Shown: positions 7,897-15,084 of the stretch, in pieces
Numbering within the stretch: position 1 is the first letter of the stretch
How the letters are laid out: every line of letters starts with the position of its first letter
From: Syntrophales bacterium
Lineage (GTDB): Bacteria; Desulfobacterota; Syntrophia; Syntrophales; UBA2251
Assembly: GCA_023230905.1 (NCBI GenBank)
Contig: JALNWL010000036.1
Span: 1-16,078, forward strand
Direction of reading: 5' to 3'
Length of the DNA: 16,078 nt
Made by a program: the position numbers and the translations under genes
The notes under the pieces: generated by a model
What the model was told of the DNA's origin: nothing
Databases searched by the model: none
What the model saw: the letters and a program-made list of their open reading frames with translations, nothing else

Positions 7897-8999
7897 GCAG
7901 CCAGGGCGGCGAGAAGGGCCTCCACGTTCTCTTCCGTGCACGACGCGCCCATGAGGCCGATCCGCCAGACCTTCCCCTTCAGCGCTCCCAGCCCCCCGCC
8001 GATCTCGATGCCGGCGCTGACGAGGAGCTTCCGGCGGACGGCGGCCTCGTCCATTCCCTCCGGAACGAGGACGGCGTTGATCATGGGCGCGCGATCGGCC
8101 TCGGCCACGAGCATCGAGAATCCCATTTTCTGGAGGCCCCGGACCAGGGCCTGGTGCACTCGCCGGTGCCGCTCCCACCGCGCTTCCAGGCCTTCCTCCA
8201 GGACGATCCGGAGGGCCTCCCGCAGGGCGTAGATCATGCTGATCGGCGCCGTGTGGTGATACACCCGGTCCGGTCCCCAGTACTTGAGGATGAGGGTCAT
8301 GTCGAGGTACCAGGACTGCACGCGGGTCCTTCGCTTCTCCAGGACCTCGACGGCGCGCGGGCCGAAGGTGATGGGGGCCAAGCCGGGGGGGCAGCTCAGG
8401 CACTTCTGCGTTCCTGAGTAGCAAACGTCGATGCCCCAGGCGTCGGTCTCCAGGGGGGCGCCGGCGAGGGACGTCACGGCGTCGACGAGGAAGAGGGCGC
8501 CCCGGGCGTGGGCCGCCTCCGCCAGCTCCGGGAGGGGCTGGAGGACGCCCGTAGACGTCTCGGCGTGGACGACCGCCACGACCTTGGCGGGAAAGGCCGC
8601 AAGGGCCCTGCGGACGGCGGCGGGGTCCACGAGGGATCCCCAGGCCGCCTCCACCCGCTCAAGTTCGGCGCCGCAGCGCACCGCGATGTCGCACATCCGC
8701 TCCCCGAAAATGCCGTTGACGCACACCAGGATCCTGTCCCCCGGTTCGAGGACGTTGACCAGGGCCGCCTCCATCCCGGCGCTTCCCGTCCCCGACACGG
8801 GCAGGGTAAACCGGTTTTCCGTCCGCAGAACGGCCCGGAGCATCTCCTGGACCTCTTCCATGATGGCGAGAAAGGCGGGATCGAGGTGGCCGATGACGGG
8901 GGACCCCAGGGCCGCCATGACGGCCGGGGGGACGTTGCTCGGTCCCGGCCCCAGGAGGATCCGGTGCGGCGGGATCAGGGGTTCGTAGCGTTTGGACAT
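7887..8999 (-). CDS. Class V aminotransferase, serine/alanine-glyoxylate type
   Basis: This 370-aa PLP enzyme is of the alanine-glyoxylate / serine-pyruvate aminotransferase family. It has the N-terminal GPGPSNVPP (17-25), the phosphate-binding SGTGSAGMEA (69-78), HAETSTG (145-151), the pyridine-contacting Asp173 in LVDAVTS and the Schiff-base lysine Lys199 in SGTQKCL. YHHTAPIS (257-264) follows, and a carboxylate-binding Arg346 lies in WRIGLMG. The frame is open far upstream, but that stretch is antisense-like to the neighbouring dehydrogenase. MSKRYEP at 8999 has AAGGAG at correct spacing and gives the family length. It should move an amino group from serine or alanine to glyoxylate, giving glycine plus hydroxypyruvate or pyruvate. 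The next gene upstream, 32 bases away, can reduce hydroxypyruvate, which supports a serine-glyoxylate role. Confidence 0.93.
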   Translation of the reverse strand: MSKRYEPLIPPHRILLGPGPSNVPPAVMAALGSPVIGHLDPAFLAIMEEVQEMLRAVLRTENRFTLPVSGTGSAGMEAALVNVLEPGDRILVCVNGIFGERMCDIAVRCGAELERVEAAWGSLVDPAAVRRALAAFPAKVVAVVHAETSTGVLQPLPELAEAAHARGALFLVDAVTSLAGAPLETDAWGIDVCYSGTQKCLSCPPGLAPITFGPRAVEVLEKRRTRVQSWYLDMTLILKYWGPDRVYHHTAPISMIYALREALRIVLEEGLEARWERHRRVHQALVRGLQKMGFSMLVAEADRAPMINAVLVPEGMDEAAVRRKLLVSAGIEIGGGLGALKGKVWRIGLMGASCTEENVEALLAALAALR

Positions 9000-9031
9000 G
9001 CGGTCTCCTTTCCGTGCAGGAGGCGGTCCCG

Positions 9032-10024
9032 TCAGCCCCGCCGGGACAGGGCCTCGGGGTTGACGAGGTGTTTCGGGACCTCTCCCCGGAGGGCGGCGAT
9101 CAGGTTGTCCGCCGCCATGACGGCCATCCGCTCCCGGGTCGCCACGGAGGCGCTGCCGATGTGGGGGACGACGAGGCAGTTGGGAAGGCCGAGGAGGGGG
9201 TGATCCTCCGGCAGAGGTTCGGGATCCGTCACGTCCAGGGCGGCGGCGGCGATGACGCCGTTCCGGAGGGCCTCGTACAGTGCCTCCGGGTCCACCACGC
9301 CCCCCCGGGCGGTGTTGACGAGCACGGCCGTTTCCTTCATGTTGCGTAGAGCGGCCCCGTCGATGAGGTGCCGCGTCTCGGCGTTGAGCGGCACGTGGAG
9401 ACTGACGAAGTCCGATTTCCGGAGGAGTTCGTCGAGGGTGGCGCAAAACTTCGCCCCGGCCGCCTCGCCGGCCGCCGTCTCGCCCCGGGGGTGGTAGTAA
9501 AGGACCTCCATGTCAAAGCCCCGGGCCCTCCGGGCCATGGCCTGGCCGATCCGGCCCATGCCGACGATCCCGAGGGCGGCCCCGTGGATGTCCCGTCCCA
9601 GCAGGACGAGCGGTTCGAAGGTCTCCCATTTTCCCGCCCGGATGTAGTCCACCCCTTCCACGATCCGCCTCGCCGCCGCCATGAGCAGGGCGAACGCGAG
9701 GTCGGCCGTGGCTTCCGTCACGGCGCCGGGGGTGTGGCCGACGAGGATTCCCCGGGCGGTTGCCGCGGGGACGTCGATGTTGTCGAAACCGACGGCGTAG
9801 TTGCTGATGATCTTGAGCCCGGAACCGGCGGCGTCCATGACGGCGGCGTCCATCCGGTCGTTGAGGAGGGACAGGATCCCGTCCACCCCCCGTACCTGCT
9901 CGAAGAGGACTTTCCGGTCGGGGGGAAACCGCTCCTCCCATATCCGGGCGTCGCAGGCTGTACGGATCCGGCCGAGCCCTGCCTCGGGGATGAGCCGGGT
10001 GACGAAAACCTTCGCTTTTCCCAT
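9032..10024 (-). CDS. D-2-hydroxyacid dehydrogenase, glyoxylate/hydroxypyruvate reductase type
   Basis: This 330-aa NAD(P)-dependent dehydrogenase matches the GyaR / glycerate dehydrogenase group. The substrate-loop motif NYAVGFDNIDV lies at 75-85 and the Rossmann motif GMGRIG at 155-160. The catalytic triad is Arg240 (VNTARGG), Glu269 (TDPEP) and His288 (PHIGSAS). All are intact and the length is standard. It reduces glyoxylate to glycolate or hydroxypyruvate to D-glycerate. The residues after the second beta strand are YYHPR; the Arg at 180 could favour NADPH, but this is uncertain. ATG at 10024 is preferred over longer frames because the previous gene's stop codon abuts a GGAG at ideal spacing. 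It lies 10 bases after the ketopantoate-reductase-like gene and 32 before the aminotransferase, within one operon. Confidence 0.93.
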   Translation of the reverse strand: MGKAKVFVTRLIPEAGLGRIRTACDARIWEERFPPDRKVLFEQVRGVDGILSLLNDRMDAAVMDAAGSGLKIISNYAVGFDNIDVPAATARGILVGHTPGAVTEATADLAFALLMAAARRIVEGVDYIRAGKWETFEPLVLLGRDIHGAALGIVGMGRIGQAMARRARGFDMEVLYYHPRGETAAGEAAGAKFCATLDELLRKSDFVSLHVPLNAETRHLIDGAALRNMKETAVLVNTARGGVVDPEALYEALRNGVIAAAALDVTDPEPLPEDHPLLGLPNCLVVPHIGSASVATRERMAVMAADNLIAALRGEVPKHLVNPEALSRRG

Positions 10025-10034
10025 GGACCGGCTC

Positions 10035-10952
10035 CTAGGACTTTGACAGGGCATCGTAGACCCGGCGGTTGAAGGGGGTGTCGATCCCCAGGGCCTGTCC
10101 CGCCCGGACCACGTATCCCATGAACGTCTCGATCTCCGTTTTTCTCCCGTTCTCCACATCCACCTGGAAGGAGGTCTTCGTCTCGTAAGGGAAGCGTGCC
10201 ACTGTTTCCAGGGCCTGGGCGACGGCGTTCGCGGGGAGGTCGATTCCCCGGGCCCGGGCCAGCCGGTCCACCTCGTCCATCATCCCCTCGAGCAGACGGA
10301 GGGCCTCCGGTTCTTCCAGGATGCCCCCCAGGGATTTTCCGAAGAGGGCCGTCGTGCCCGCCACCGGCGAGATGAAGAGGAACTTTTTCCAGACCTCCAC
10401 GGCGACGGCCGCGGTCAGAACGGCTTGGATGCCCGCCTCCAGAAGGAGGGATTCGATCGGGCGGAAGGGCTCCACCGGCCCCGTTTCGGGGCCGAAGAAC
10501 AGGCTGCCCGCCCCGCCCAGTTGCTGGACCACCCCGGGCGCGGCGATGCGGCTCGAGATGTACACCGTCCCGTTCAGGACCCGGGCGCGGGGCAGGATCT
10601 TCCCCAGCCGCTCCGCGGTGTCCACGCCGTTCTCGAGGGGGATGACGACGGTCGCCTCCCCCGTGACCGCCTCGAGGGCCCCGGCGGCGCCCTCGAGGTC
10701 GTACCCCTTGACCGTGATCAGGACGAGGTCGAGGGGGCCGAGGTCTCCCGGGCGGTCCGTGGCCTGGGCCGGCCGGGCGGTGAACTCCCCGTCCGGGGTG
10801 ACGACCTTGAGACCCCCGTTCCGGATCGCCTCGAGGTGTGCGCCGCGCGCCACGAAGGCGATCCGGTGTTCGTCTCCGGCTTCGTAACGGCGGGCCAGCC
10901 GCCCCCCGTAGTAGCCCCCCACGCCGCCGATGCCGACAATTGCGATGTTCAT
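10035..10952 (-). CDS. Ketopantoate reductase family protein (PanE-like)
   Basis: This 305-aa member of the 2-dehydropantoate 2-reductase family starts with the NADPH-binding motif GIGGVGGYYGG (7-17). The conserved Lys of VKGYD is at 82, Asn108 lies in ENGVD, and the catalytic lysine lies in VWKKFLF (about 189-190). The C-terminal substrate motif around DVENGRKTEIE puts Glu at about 273. The classical Asn-rich loop after the catalytic lysine is replaced by FISPVAG, which occurs in paralogues. It may therefore reduce a 2-oxoacid other than ketopantoate. Its ATG overlaps the stop of the upstream membrane protein by four bases (ATGA), so the two are translationally coupled. Two downstream genes also handle 2-oxo and 2-hydroxy acids. 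True pantothenate synthesis is possible but panB and panC are absent here. Confidence 0.88.
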   Translation of the reverse strand: MNIAIVGIGGVGGYYGGRLARRYEAGDEHRIAFVARGAHLEAIRNGGLKVVTPDGEFTARPAQATDRPGDLGPLDLVLITVKGYDLEGAAGALEAVTGEATVVIPLENGVDTAERLGKILPRARVLNGTVYISSRIAAPGVVQQLGGAGSLFFGPETGPVEPFRPIESLLLEAGIQAVLTAAVAVEVWKKFLFISPVAGTTALFGKSLGGILEEPEALRLLEGMMDEVDRLARARGIDLPANAVAQALETVARFPYETKTSFQVDVENGRKTEIETFMGYVVRAGQALGIDTPFNRRVYDALSKS

Positions 10953-11632
10953 GGGCTCTTTCCTTTCTTCGCGTCCGACGCGAGGGAGATGATGAGCTCG
11001 TAGACGGGCCGGAACATCGTCGCTACCCGCCCCCTTTTGGGGATCATGAACACGAAACCCTTGCGATCGCCTGGAACCAGGGCGATGTGGCGGATCGTCC
11101 CCGGATCGGGATGACGGGCGAGATGACCGCGGAACCGTTCCCGCACGTTCAGGTTATCATAATAGAGGATAAAATCCAGCTTTCCCCACCGGACCGACTC
11201 CTTTTCCAGCCGGGCGTCGTTGGCGATCTTCGGTCCCCGGAAACGGCTGTAGGAGCGTTCGATGAGATGGCCCTCTCCGGGAACGTCCGACCTCAGATGA
11301 ATCGTGACGAAGAGACGGTCGAACCGCATGGTGAGAAAGGAGATGGGCAGGTAGAGCCAGGACTGGCGGGGGAGGAGCGTGATCGTCGCATCCACCCGCG
11401 ACACCGGACCTTTCCGTTTGAGGAGGAGATTGGCGTGATACCCCACGACGCCGCCGATGGTCGTGTAGGTCTGATCGTCGGGCTTCACCGTGTCCACCAG
11501 GGCCTGGAAGGCGTCGAGGAAAATCCTCCGGTTTCGTCTCCGGCCCTGGAAATACCCCACCGTCAGGAGGATCGTGGTGACGACGAACAGATAGAACAAG
11601 GGTTCCCGCAGGATGTGTTCGTGTTCGAACAT
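10949..11632 (-). CDS. Single-pass membrane protein of unknown function
   Basis: This 227-aa protein is one I cannot assign to a bacterial family with confidence. It has a short polar N-terminus, one membrane helix at about 10-28, then a strongly basic GRRRNRR stretch (30-36). The positive-inside rule therefore puts the remaining roughly 190 residues in the cytoplasm. That domain mixes helices and strands, including YHANLLLKRKG (65-75), LYLPISFLTMRFDRLFVTIHL (93-113, too polar for a second helix) and a basic C-terminus. The start at 11632 lies two bases after the stop of the ArsA/Get3-like ATPase, and its stop overlaps the next start. Such close packing suggests it partners the ATPase. The order of elements recalls the conserved domain of eukaryotic CCDC47, but that is a memory-based resemblance only. 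Confidence 0.8.
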   Translation of the reverse strand: MFEHEHILREPLFYLFVVTTILLTVGYFQGRRRNRRIFLDAFQALVDTVKPDDQTYTTIGGVVGYHANLLLKRKGPVSRVDATITLLPRQSWLYLPISFLTMRFDRLFVTIHLRSDVPGEGHLIERSYSRFRGPKIANDARLEKESVRWGKLDFILYYDNLNVRERFRGHLARHPDPGTIRHIALVPGDRKGFVFMIPKRGRVATMFRPVYELIISLASDAKKGKSP

Positions 11633-11634
11633 GT

Positions 11635-12570
11635 TCAGAATCGCTCCCCGATGTCGTTCTCGATCCGGTAAAGGACCGTTTCTTTCCCCTCGTAAAGGGC
11701 CTCCGAAAGGGGCACCCGTTCCACGGGAACGCCGGGTGCCGCCTTCCGCAGGGCCTGCTCGACCCGCTCCGCCATTTCCCGGTTGCGCTCCGTGACCTTG
11801 TTGTTTACCAGCAGGCGGAGCGGCAGGCGGAGCTCCGCCAGACCCTCCGCGAGCCGGCAGGATTCCTGGAGGGACAGCAGGTCGGGGTTGAACACGAGGA
11901 CCACGCTGCAATCCTCACCCCGCAGGAGGCCGTTCAACCGGTCGTAATTCCTCCGGAGGGCGCGGAGCCTCTCCAGGATCGCATCCTCTCCGGGATCGTA
12001 TGCCAGTCGCTCTTCCGCCGGGGTTTCCCCTGGCTTCAGGGGCCTGCGGATCTTTCCGATCGTGTAGCGCTTTTCGAGAATCGTCTCTCGGATGCGGATC
12101 AGCCGGTCGATCCAGGTGAGGGTCACGCTGGGGAGAGCGAGGAACCGGAGGGTGAGCCCCGTCGGCGGGGTGTCGAACATCACGTAGTCGAAGCCGGTTT
12201 CGGCGTTCAGGGTTCGCTCGATGCTCGTGAGGAGGGCATACTCCTCGATTCCCGGAGAGTACTTGAGGACGGAAAAGTAGTCGTCCAGGTTGAGCACCTG
12301 GAGATAGCGGTAAGTCTCACCGAGGACCCGGGTTTCCCGTTCGAGATACTCCCGGGACAGCTTTTTAAGATCCACCTCCTGGATCGTCAGGGTGTCCGAG
12401 ATCTTTTTCCTGCCGTTGCCCGCCGTAACGCCGAAAATGTCCCCGAGGTTGTGGGCCGGGTCGAGGGACTGGACGAGCACCCGGGCCCGCCGGGAGATCT
12501 GCCGGCCCCAGGCGGCGGCGATGGTGGACTTTCCCACCCCCCCCTTTCCCGTAAAGAACAAAAACTTCAT
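11635..12570 (-). CDS. Single-domain ArsA/Get3-like ATPase
   Basis: This 311-aa ATPase of the ArsA/Get3 branch of deviant Walker A (SIMIBI) proteins has P-loop GKGGVGKST at 8-16, including the signature lysine 9. The switch segment SLDPAHNLGD lies at 35-44 and FDTPPTGLTLRFLALP at 132-147, both close to Get3 wording except that the usual TGHT histidine is Leu. A NNKVT adenine-loop-like motif lies near 256. It has one nucleotide-binding domain rather than the two of plasmid ArsA, so it should work as a homodimer. I see no CxxC zinc motif. MKFLFF at 12570 is the better start because it overlaps the upstream stop as ATGA. No arsenite genes are nearby. A role in handling membrane proteins or a membrane partner fits its neighbour better, but is inference. 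Confidence 0.92.
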   Translation of the reverse strand: MKFLFFTGKGGVGKSTIAAAWGRQISRRARVLVQSLDPAHNLGDIFGVTAGNGRKKISDTLTIQEVDLKKLSREYLERETRVLGETYRYLQVLNLDDYFSVLKYSPGIEEYALLTSIERTLNAETGFDYVMFDTPPTGLTLRFLALPSVTLTWIDRLIRIRETILEKRYTIGKIRRPLKPGETPAEERLAYDPGEDAILERLRALRRNYDRLNGLLRGEDCSVVLVFNPDLLSLQESCRLAEGLAELRLPLRLLVNNKVTERNREMAERVEQALRKAAPGVPVERVPLSEALYEGKETVLYRIENDIGERF

Positions 12571-12851
12571 CCGTCGATTCCCAGCATGCCGCACATTTCA
12601 GCGAGCATATCCCCGGCGTCCTCCGCCCGGACGTTCAGGATCCGGATCTCCCGTTCCATGAAGGGCAGGAGCTCCACGGCCAAAAACGTCGGGGGGGCCG
12701 GCAGGCCGATGAAGGATCCGAGGACGAGGAGGGCGAAGATGTTTTCCAGCTCCCTTGCTTCCACGGCGGTCAGCGCCGCGGCGCTTTCCCGGTGGTGGTC
12801 GTCAAGCCGGACCAGGAATTCCCGCAGGAGCGAAATCGGGGAGAATTTCAT
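12567..12851 (-). CDS. Small orphan protein upstream of the ATPase
   Basis: This 94-aa protein belongs to no family I recognise. It is accepted as real because its stop overlaps the ATPase start by four bases and its composition is natural: amphipathic N-terminal half, then a hydrophobic stretch at about 38-64 with GLPAPPTF, then an acidic helix ending at MLGIDG. The hydrophobic segment is broken by Pro-Pro, so it is more likely a buried helical pair than a membrane helix. ATG at 12851 is chosen because GGTGAT lies at useful spacing and MKFSP is a credible start; ATG at 12863 or GTG at 12866 are alternatives. The gene starts almost immediately after the cstA terminator. It probably acts with the ATPase and the membrane protein that follow. 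Confidence 0.72.
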   Translation of the reverse strand: MKFSPISLLREFLVRLDDHHRESAAALTAVEARELENIFALLVLGSFIGLPAPPTFLAVELLPFMEREIRILNVRAEDAGDMLAEMCGMLGIDG

Positions 12852-12871
12852 GCACGCATCCATCACCGGGG

Positions 12872-12911
12872 AAAAGACGCGGCGCGGGGGCTTCGGGCTC
12901 CCCCGCGCCGC
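12872..12911 (-). terminator. Strong Rho-independent terminator of cstA
   Basis: A perfect 12-base-pair stem is formed by 12879-12890 (GCGGCGCGGGGG) and 12900-12911 (CCCCCGCGCCGC), with a 9-base loop. On the minus strand it is followed by GTCTTTTCC, a short T-tract. It begins about 10 bases after the cstA stop codon. The T-tract ends about 20 bases before the start of the next gene on the same strand, leaving no room for a promoter between them. Confidence 0.8.
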
Positions 12912-12920
12912 GCCGTCCGT

Positions 12921-14663
12921 TCACTTGGACTGAACTTGTTCACGGTAGTACTTCTTCACGAAATCCACGATGAAAATGAAGTTCATGATGAGCATGACGA
13001 TCGAAATGCCCATGACGGTCCATCCCTGGACGGGCGAGCTGGCGATGTTCGCCGGCAGGGGAACCCACATGAACCACACCAGGGCGGCGGTGACCGTTAC
13101 CCACAGGATCCAGGCGGGGATGACGGCCACATGACAGAATCTGGACTGCAGCTTCGAATGGACCCAGCACGCCCCGGTCATCAGGGCGATGGAGGCGATC
13201 AACTGGTTCGCCGCGCCGAAGGAAGGCCAGAGGATGGTGAAGTTCTTGCTGTAGGCCAGGTAGATCCCGATGAAGGCCGGGATGAGCGAGGCGATCCAGC
13301 GGTTCGTGAGAAAGTTGTAGAGTCCCGCCGACGTCCCCTTGAGGGGGAGCGCCATCTCGGAGACGCAGTAGCGGGCCAGCCGATTCGTCGTGTCGAGGGT
13401 CGTCAGGGCGAAGGCGGCGACCCACATCCCGGCCAGCACCTTCACGTACTGGGTGGGGATCACCGACAGCCACGTGGCGGCCACCATGTCGGCGTAGGAC
13501 TGGATGAAGAGGTTCGCCTGGGAAAGCCCGAGTTTCGAGGACAGGGGGGTGAACTGGGTGGCCCAGGTGGAGGCGGTCAGGGTGAACTCGATGCCCTTCT
13601 CCGCCGCCGCCGTCTGCAGGGCCGTGAACCCGAACCCCGCGATGGCCACCACGACGATCGTCGACAGGAACCCCTCGGTGAACATGGCGCCGTAACCGAT
13701 GAGCAGGCCGTCGCTTTCCTTGGTGAGCTGCTTGGAGGTCGTTCCCGAGGCCACCAGGGAGTGGAACCCCGACAGGGACCCGCAGGCGATGATCAGCGGA
13801 ATCGCCGGCCAGAAGGGGGTCGGCTTGCCGCCCGTGAGGATGGGGGAGAAACTCGTGAAGGCGGGGACCTCGAACCCCCGGAAGGCGAAGACCGCCGCGA
13901 GGAGCCCCAGGATGAGTCCGGCGTACAGCAGGAAGGAGTTCTGGTAGTCCCTCGGCTGCAGGAGGACGTTCACGGGAATGGCGGCGGCGATGATGATGTA
14001 GAAGAACAGGATATACATCCACGTTTCGTAGGTCGCCGGCATGGGAAACTCCACGCCGAGGAAGATGGCGACGGCGAGCATAATGACGCCGATGACGCTC
14101 GCCAGGGTGAAGTTCATCTTCACGCGGTAGATGAGGACGCCCAGGATGAGGGCCGCGACGATTGACCAGACGTAGGCGGAGGCGATGGCGGGCGTCTTCA
14201 CGAACATGCCGCCGACGACGGCGCTGAAAGCCGCCACGACGAGGATGAGCAGGAAGAAGACGAGCCAGTAGAAGGCGGTCCCCGTTCTCTTCCCCATGAG
14301 GTCCGAGGCCACGAACTGGATCGACCGGCCGTCGTAGCGGACGGACGCCATGAGGGCGAGATAGTCATGGACGGCCCCGATGAAAACGTTGCCGAACCAG
14401 ACCCAGAGAAGCCCCGGCACCCAGCCGTAGGCCATGGCCAGCGCCGGTCCGATGATGGGCGCCGCTCCGGCGATGGAGGAGAAATGATGACCGAACAGGA
14501 CGGCCTTGCGTGCGGGGATGTAGTCGACGCCGTCGTACAGCCGGGACGACGGCGCCTCGTTGGCGTCGGTCGCCCCCACCACATCCCGCTCCAGTTTTTT
14601 CCCGTACAGGAAATAGAGGAGGACATAAATCGCTAAACCGACCAGGATAATCAGGGTAGTCAC
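12921..14663 (-). CDS. cstA: Carbon starvation protein A family transporter
   Basis: This 580-aa polytopic inner-membrane protein has the CstA family signatures: GHHFSSIAGAAPIIGPALA at 58-76, LQPRDYQNSF (235-244), SGFHSLVASGTTSKQL (288-303) and TTLDTTNRLARY (about 431-442). Roughly 14-16 hydrophobic segments can be counted. Known members import peptides or pyruvate during nutrient limitation. At 580 residues it belongs to the shorter class, lacking the long C-terminus of E. coli CstA (about 700 residues). The start is GTG at 14663 with a strong AAAGGAGG site seven bases upstream. It appears to be a single-gene transcript: it has its own promoter-like sequence, a leader of about 220 bases and a strong terminator. 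No LytS-like sensor gene, often found with such transporters, is in the window. Confidence 0.95.
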   Translation of the reverse strand: MTTLIILVGLAIYVLLYFLYGKKLERDVVGATDANEAPSSRLYDGVDYIPARKAVLFGHHFSSIAGAAPIIGPALAMAYGWVPGLLWVWFGNVFIGAVHDYLALMASVRYDGRSIQFVASDLMGKRTGTAFYWLVFFLLILVVAAFSAVVGGMFVKTPAIASAYVWSIVAALILGVLIYRVKMNFTLASVIGVIMLAVAIFLGVEFPMPATYETWMYILFFYIIIAAAIPVNVLLQPRDYQNSFLLYAGLILGLLAAVFAFRGFEVPAFTSFSPILTGGKPTPFWPAIPLIIACGSLSGFHSLVASGTTSKQLTKESDGLLIGYGAMFTEGFLSTIVVVAIAGFGFTALQTAAAEKGIEFTLTASTWATQFTPLSSKLGLSQANLFIQSYADMVAATWLSVIPTQYVKVLAGMWVAAFALTTLDTTNRLARYCVSEMALPLKGTSAGLYNFLTNRWIASLIPAFIGIYLAYSKNFTILWPSFGAANQLIASIALMTGACWVHSKLQSRFCHVAVIPAWILWVTVTAALVWFMWVPLPANIASSPVQGWTVMGISIVMLIMNFIFIVDFVKKYYREQVQSK

Positions 14664-14713
14664 GCTCTTACCTCCTTTCTGAAGCCATGCATGCTACGGT
14701 TCGGTGCAGGAAG

Positions 14714-14749
14714 CCCCTGCCCGGACGTTCCGGACGCGGGGACATCCCC
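14714..14749. other. Alternative hairpins in the cstA leader
   Basis: CCGGA (14721-14725) pairs with TCCGG (14729-14733), and this can be extended by CCCC (14714-14717) with GGGG (14738-14741). The same GGGG can instead pair with CCCC at 14746-14749. The two pairings exclude one another and lie about 50-85 bases upstream of the cstA start. They suggest a switchable leader structure, but no known riboswitch consensus is recognised and chance pairing in GC-rich DNA is possible. Confidence 0.3.
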
Positions 14750-14890
14750 TTCGTTGATTCTGGAAAAACGGCTTGACGGTCGGGACGGGACTCAAGAGGG
14801 TGGAAACATCGTTTCGAAATCCGGCGGACTTTCCCATGGAGCGGCTCCCTTGGGGCGGATCATGCCAGCTGCCTGTTTCTGAACGCGTGC

Positions 14891-14919
14891 ACTGTAAACA
14901 AGTCAGGCCCGCATGTCAA
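14891..14919 (-). promoter_or_regulatory. Sigma70-type promoter for cstA
   Basis: On the minus strand TTGACA (complement of 14914-14919, perfect -35) is followed by a 17-base spacer and TACAGT (complement of 14891-14896, 4 of 6 matches to the -10). The expected transcript start near 14884 would give an untranslated leader of about 220 bases before the GTG at 14663. This is the best promoter match I found in the window. Confidence 0.6.
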
Positions 14920-15084
14920 AGAAAATTTGGCAACCTGGGATCGCGTCTTGCTTTTCCCGATCGGCCGGGGTATGGAACAGAGGCGTGTCCGACGGGAGCC
15001 GGAGGGGGCGGACCGCGTGCCGTTTTGCGCGCTCAGCCGGGTCCGGCGCGGGAGAACGGACCGCGGTCCGGAGGATGAACGGGC

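Larger units (their letters stand above)
14664..15084. promoter_or_regulatory. Divergent spacer between cstA and the TauE gene
   Basis: This 421-base region lies between divergent genes. It holds the cstA promoter and leader hairpins on the minus strand. No family-like protein is encoded on either strand. A 23-codon leftward frame starting MIRPKGAAPWESPP (ATG complement at about 14865, ending at TGA near 14792) lies inside the cstA leader. It has no good ribosome site, so it is only a possible leader peptide. I find no convincing promoter for the rightward TauE gene. Confidence 0.45.

Noticed and set aside
9000..9446. Upstream extension of the aminotransferase by about 149 residues
   Set aside because: The extension overlaps the dehydrogenase gene on the same strand and has low-complexity composition. 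MSKRYEP at 8999 has a good ribosome site and gives the family length.
10025..10159. Upstream extension of the dehydrogenase into the PanE-like gene
   Set aside because: The start at 10024 has a GGAG adjoining the previous stop and matches the usual N-terminus of the family.
11635..12570. Arsenic resistance operon
   Set aside because: The ATPase looks ArsA-like, but it has one nucleotide domain, no arsB, arsC, arsR or arsD neighbours and no visible metal-binding cysteine cluster.
12792..14165. 457-codon plus-strand frame opposite cstA
   Set aside because: It is extremely rich in Gly, Asp, Arg, His and Glu, as expected for the complement of a membrane-protein gene. CstA signatures on the other strand are unambiguous.
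14926..14965. Sigma54 or sigma70 promoter for the TauE gene
   Set aside because: TTTGGCAACCTGGGATCGC has 12 rather than 10 bases between GG and GC, so it is not a sigma54 site. The nearby TTGCTT/TATGGA pair matches consensus at only about 3 of 6 positions in each box.
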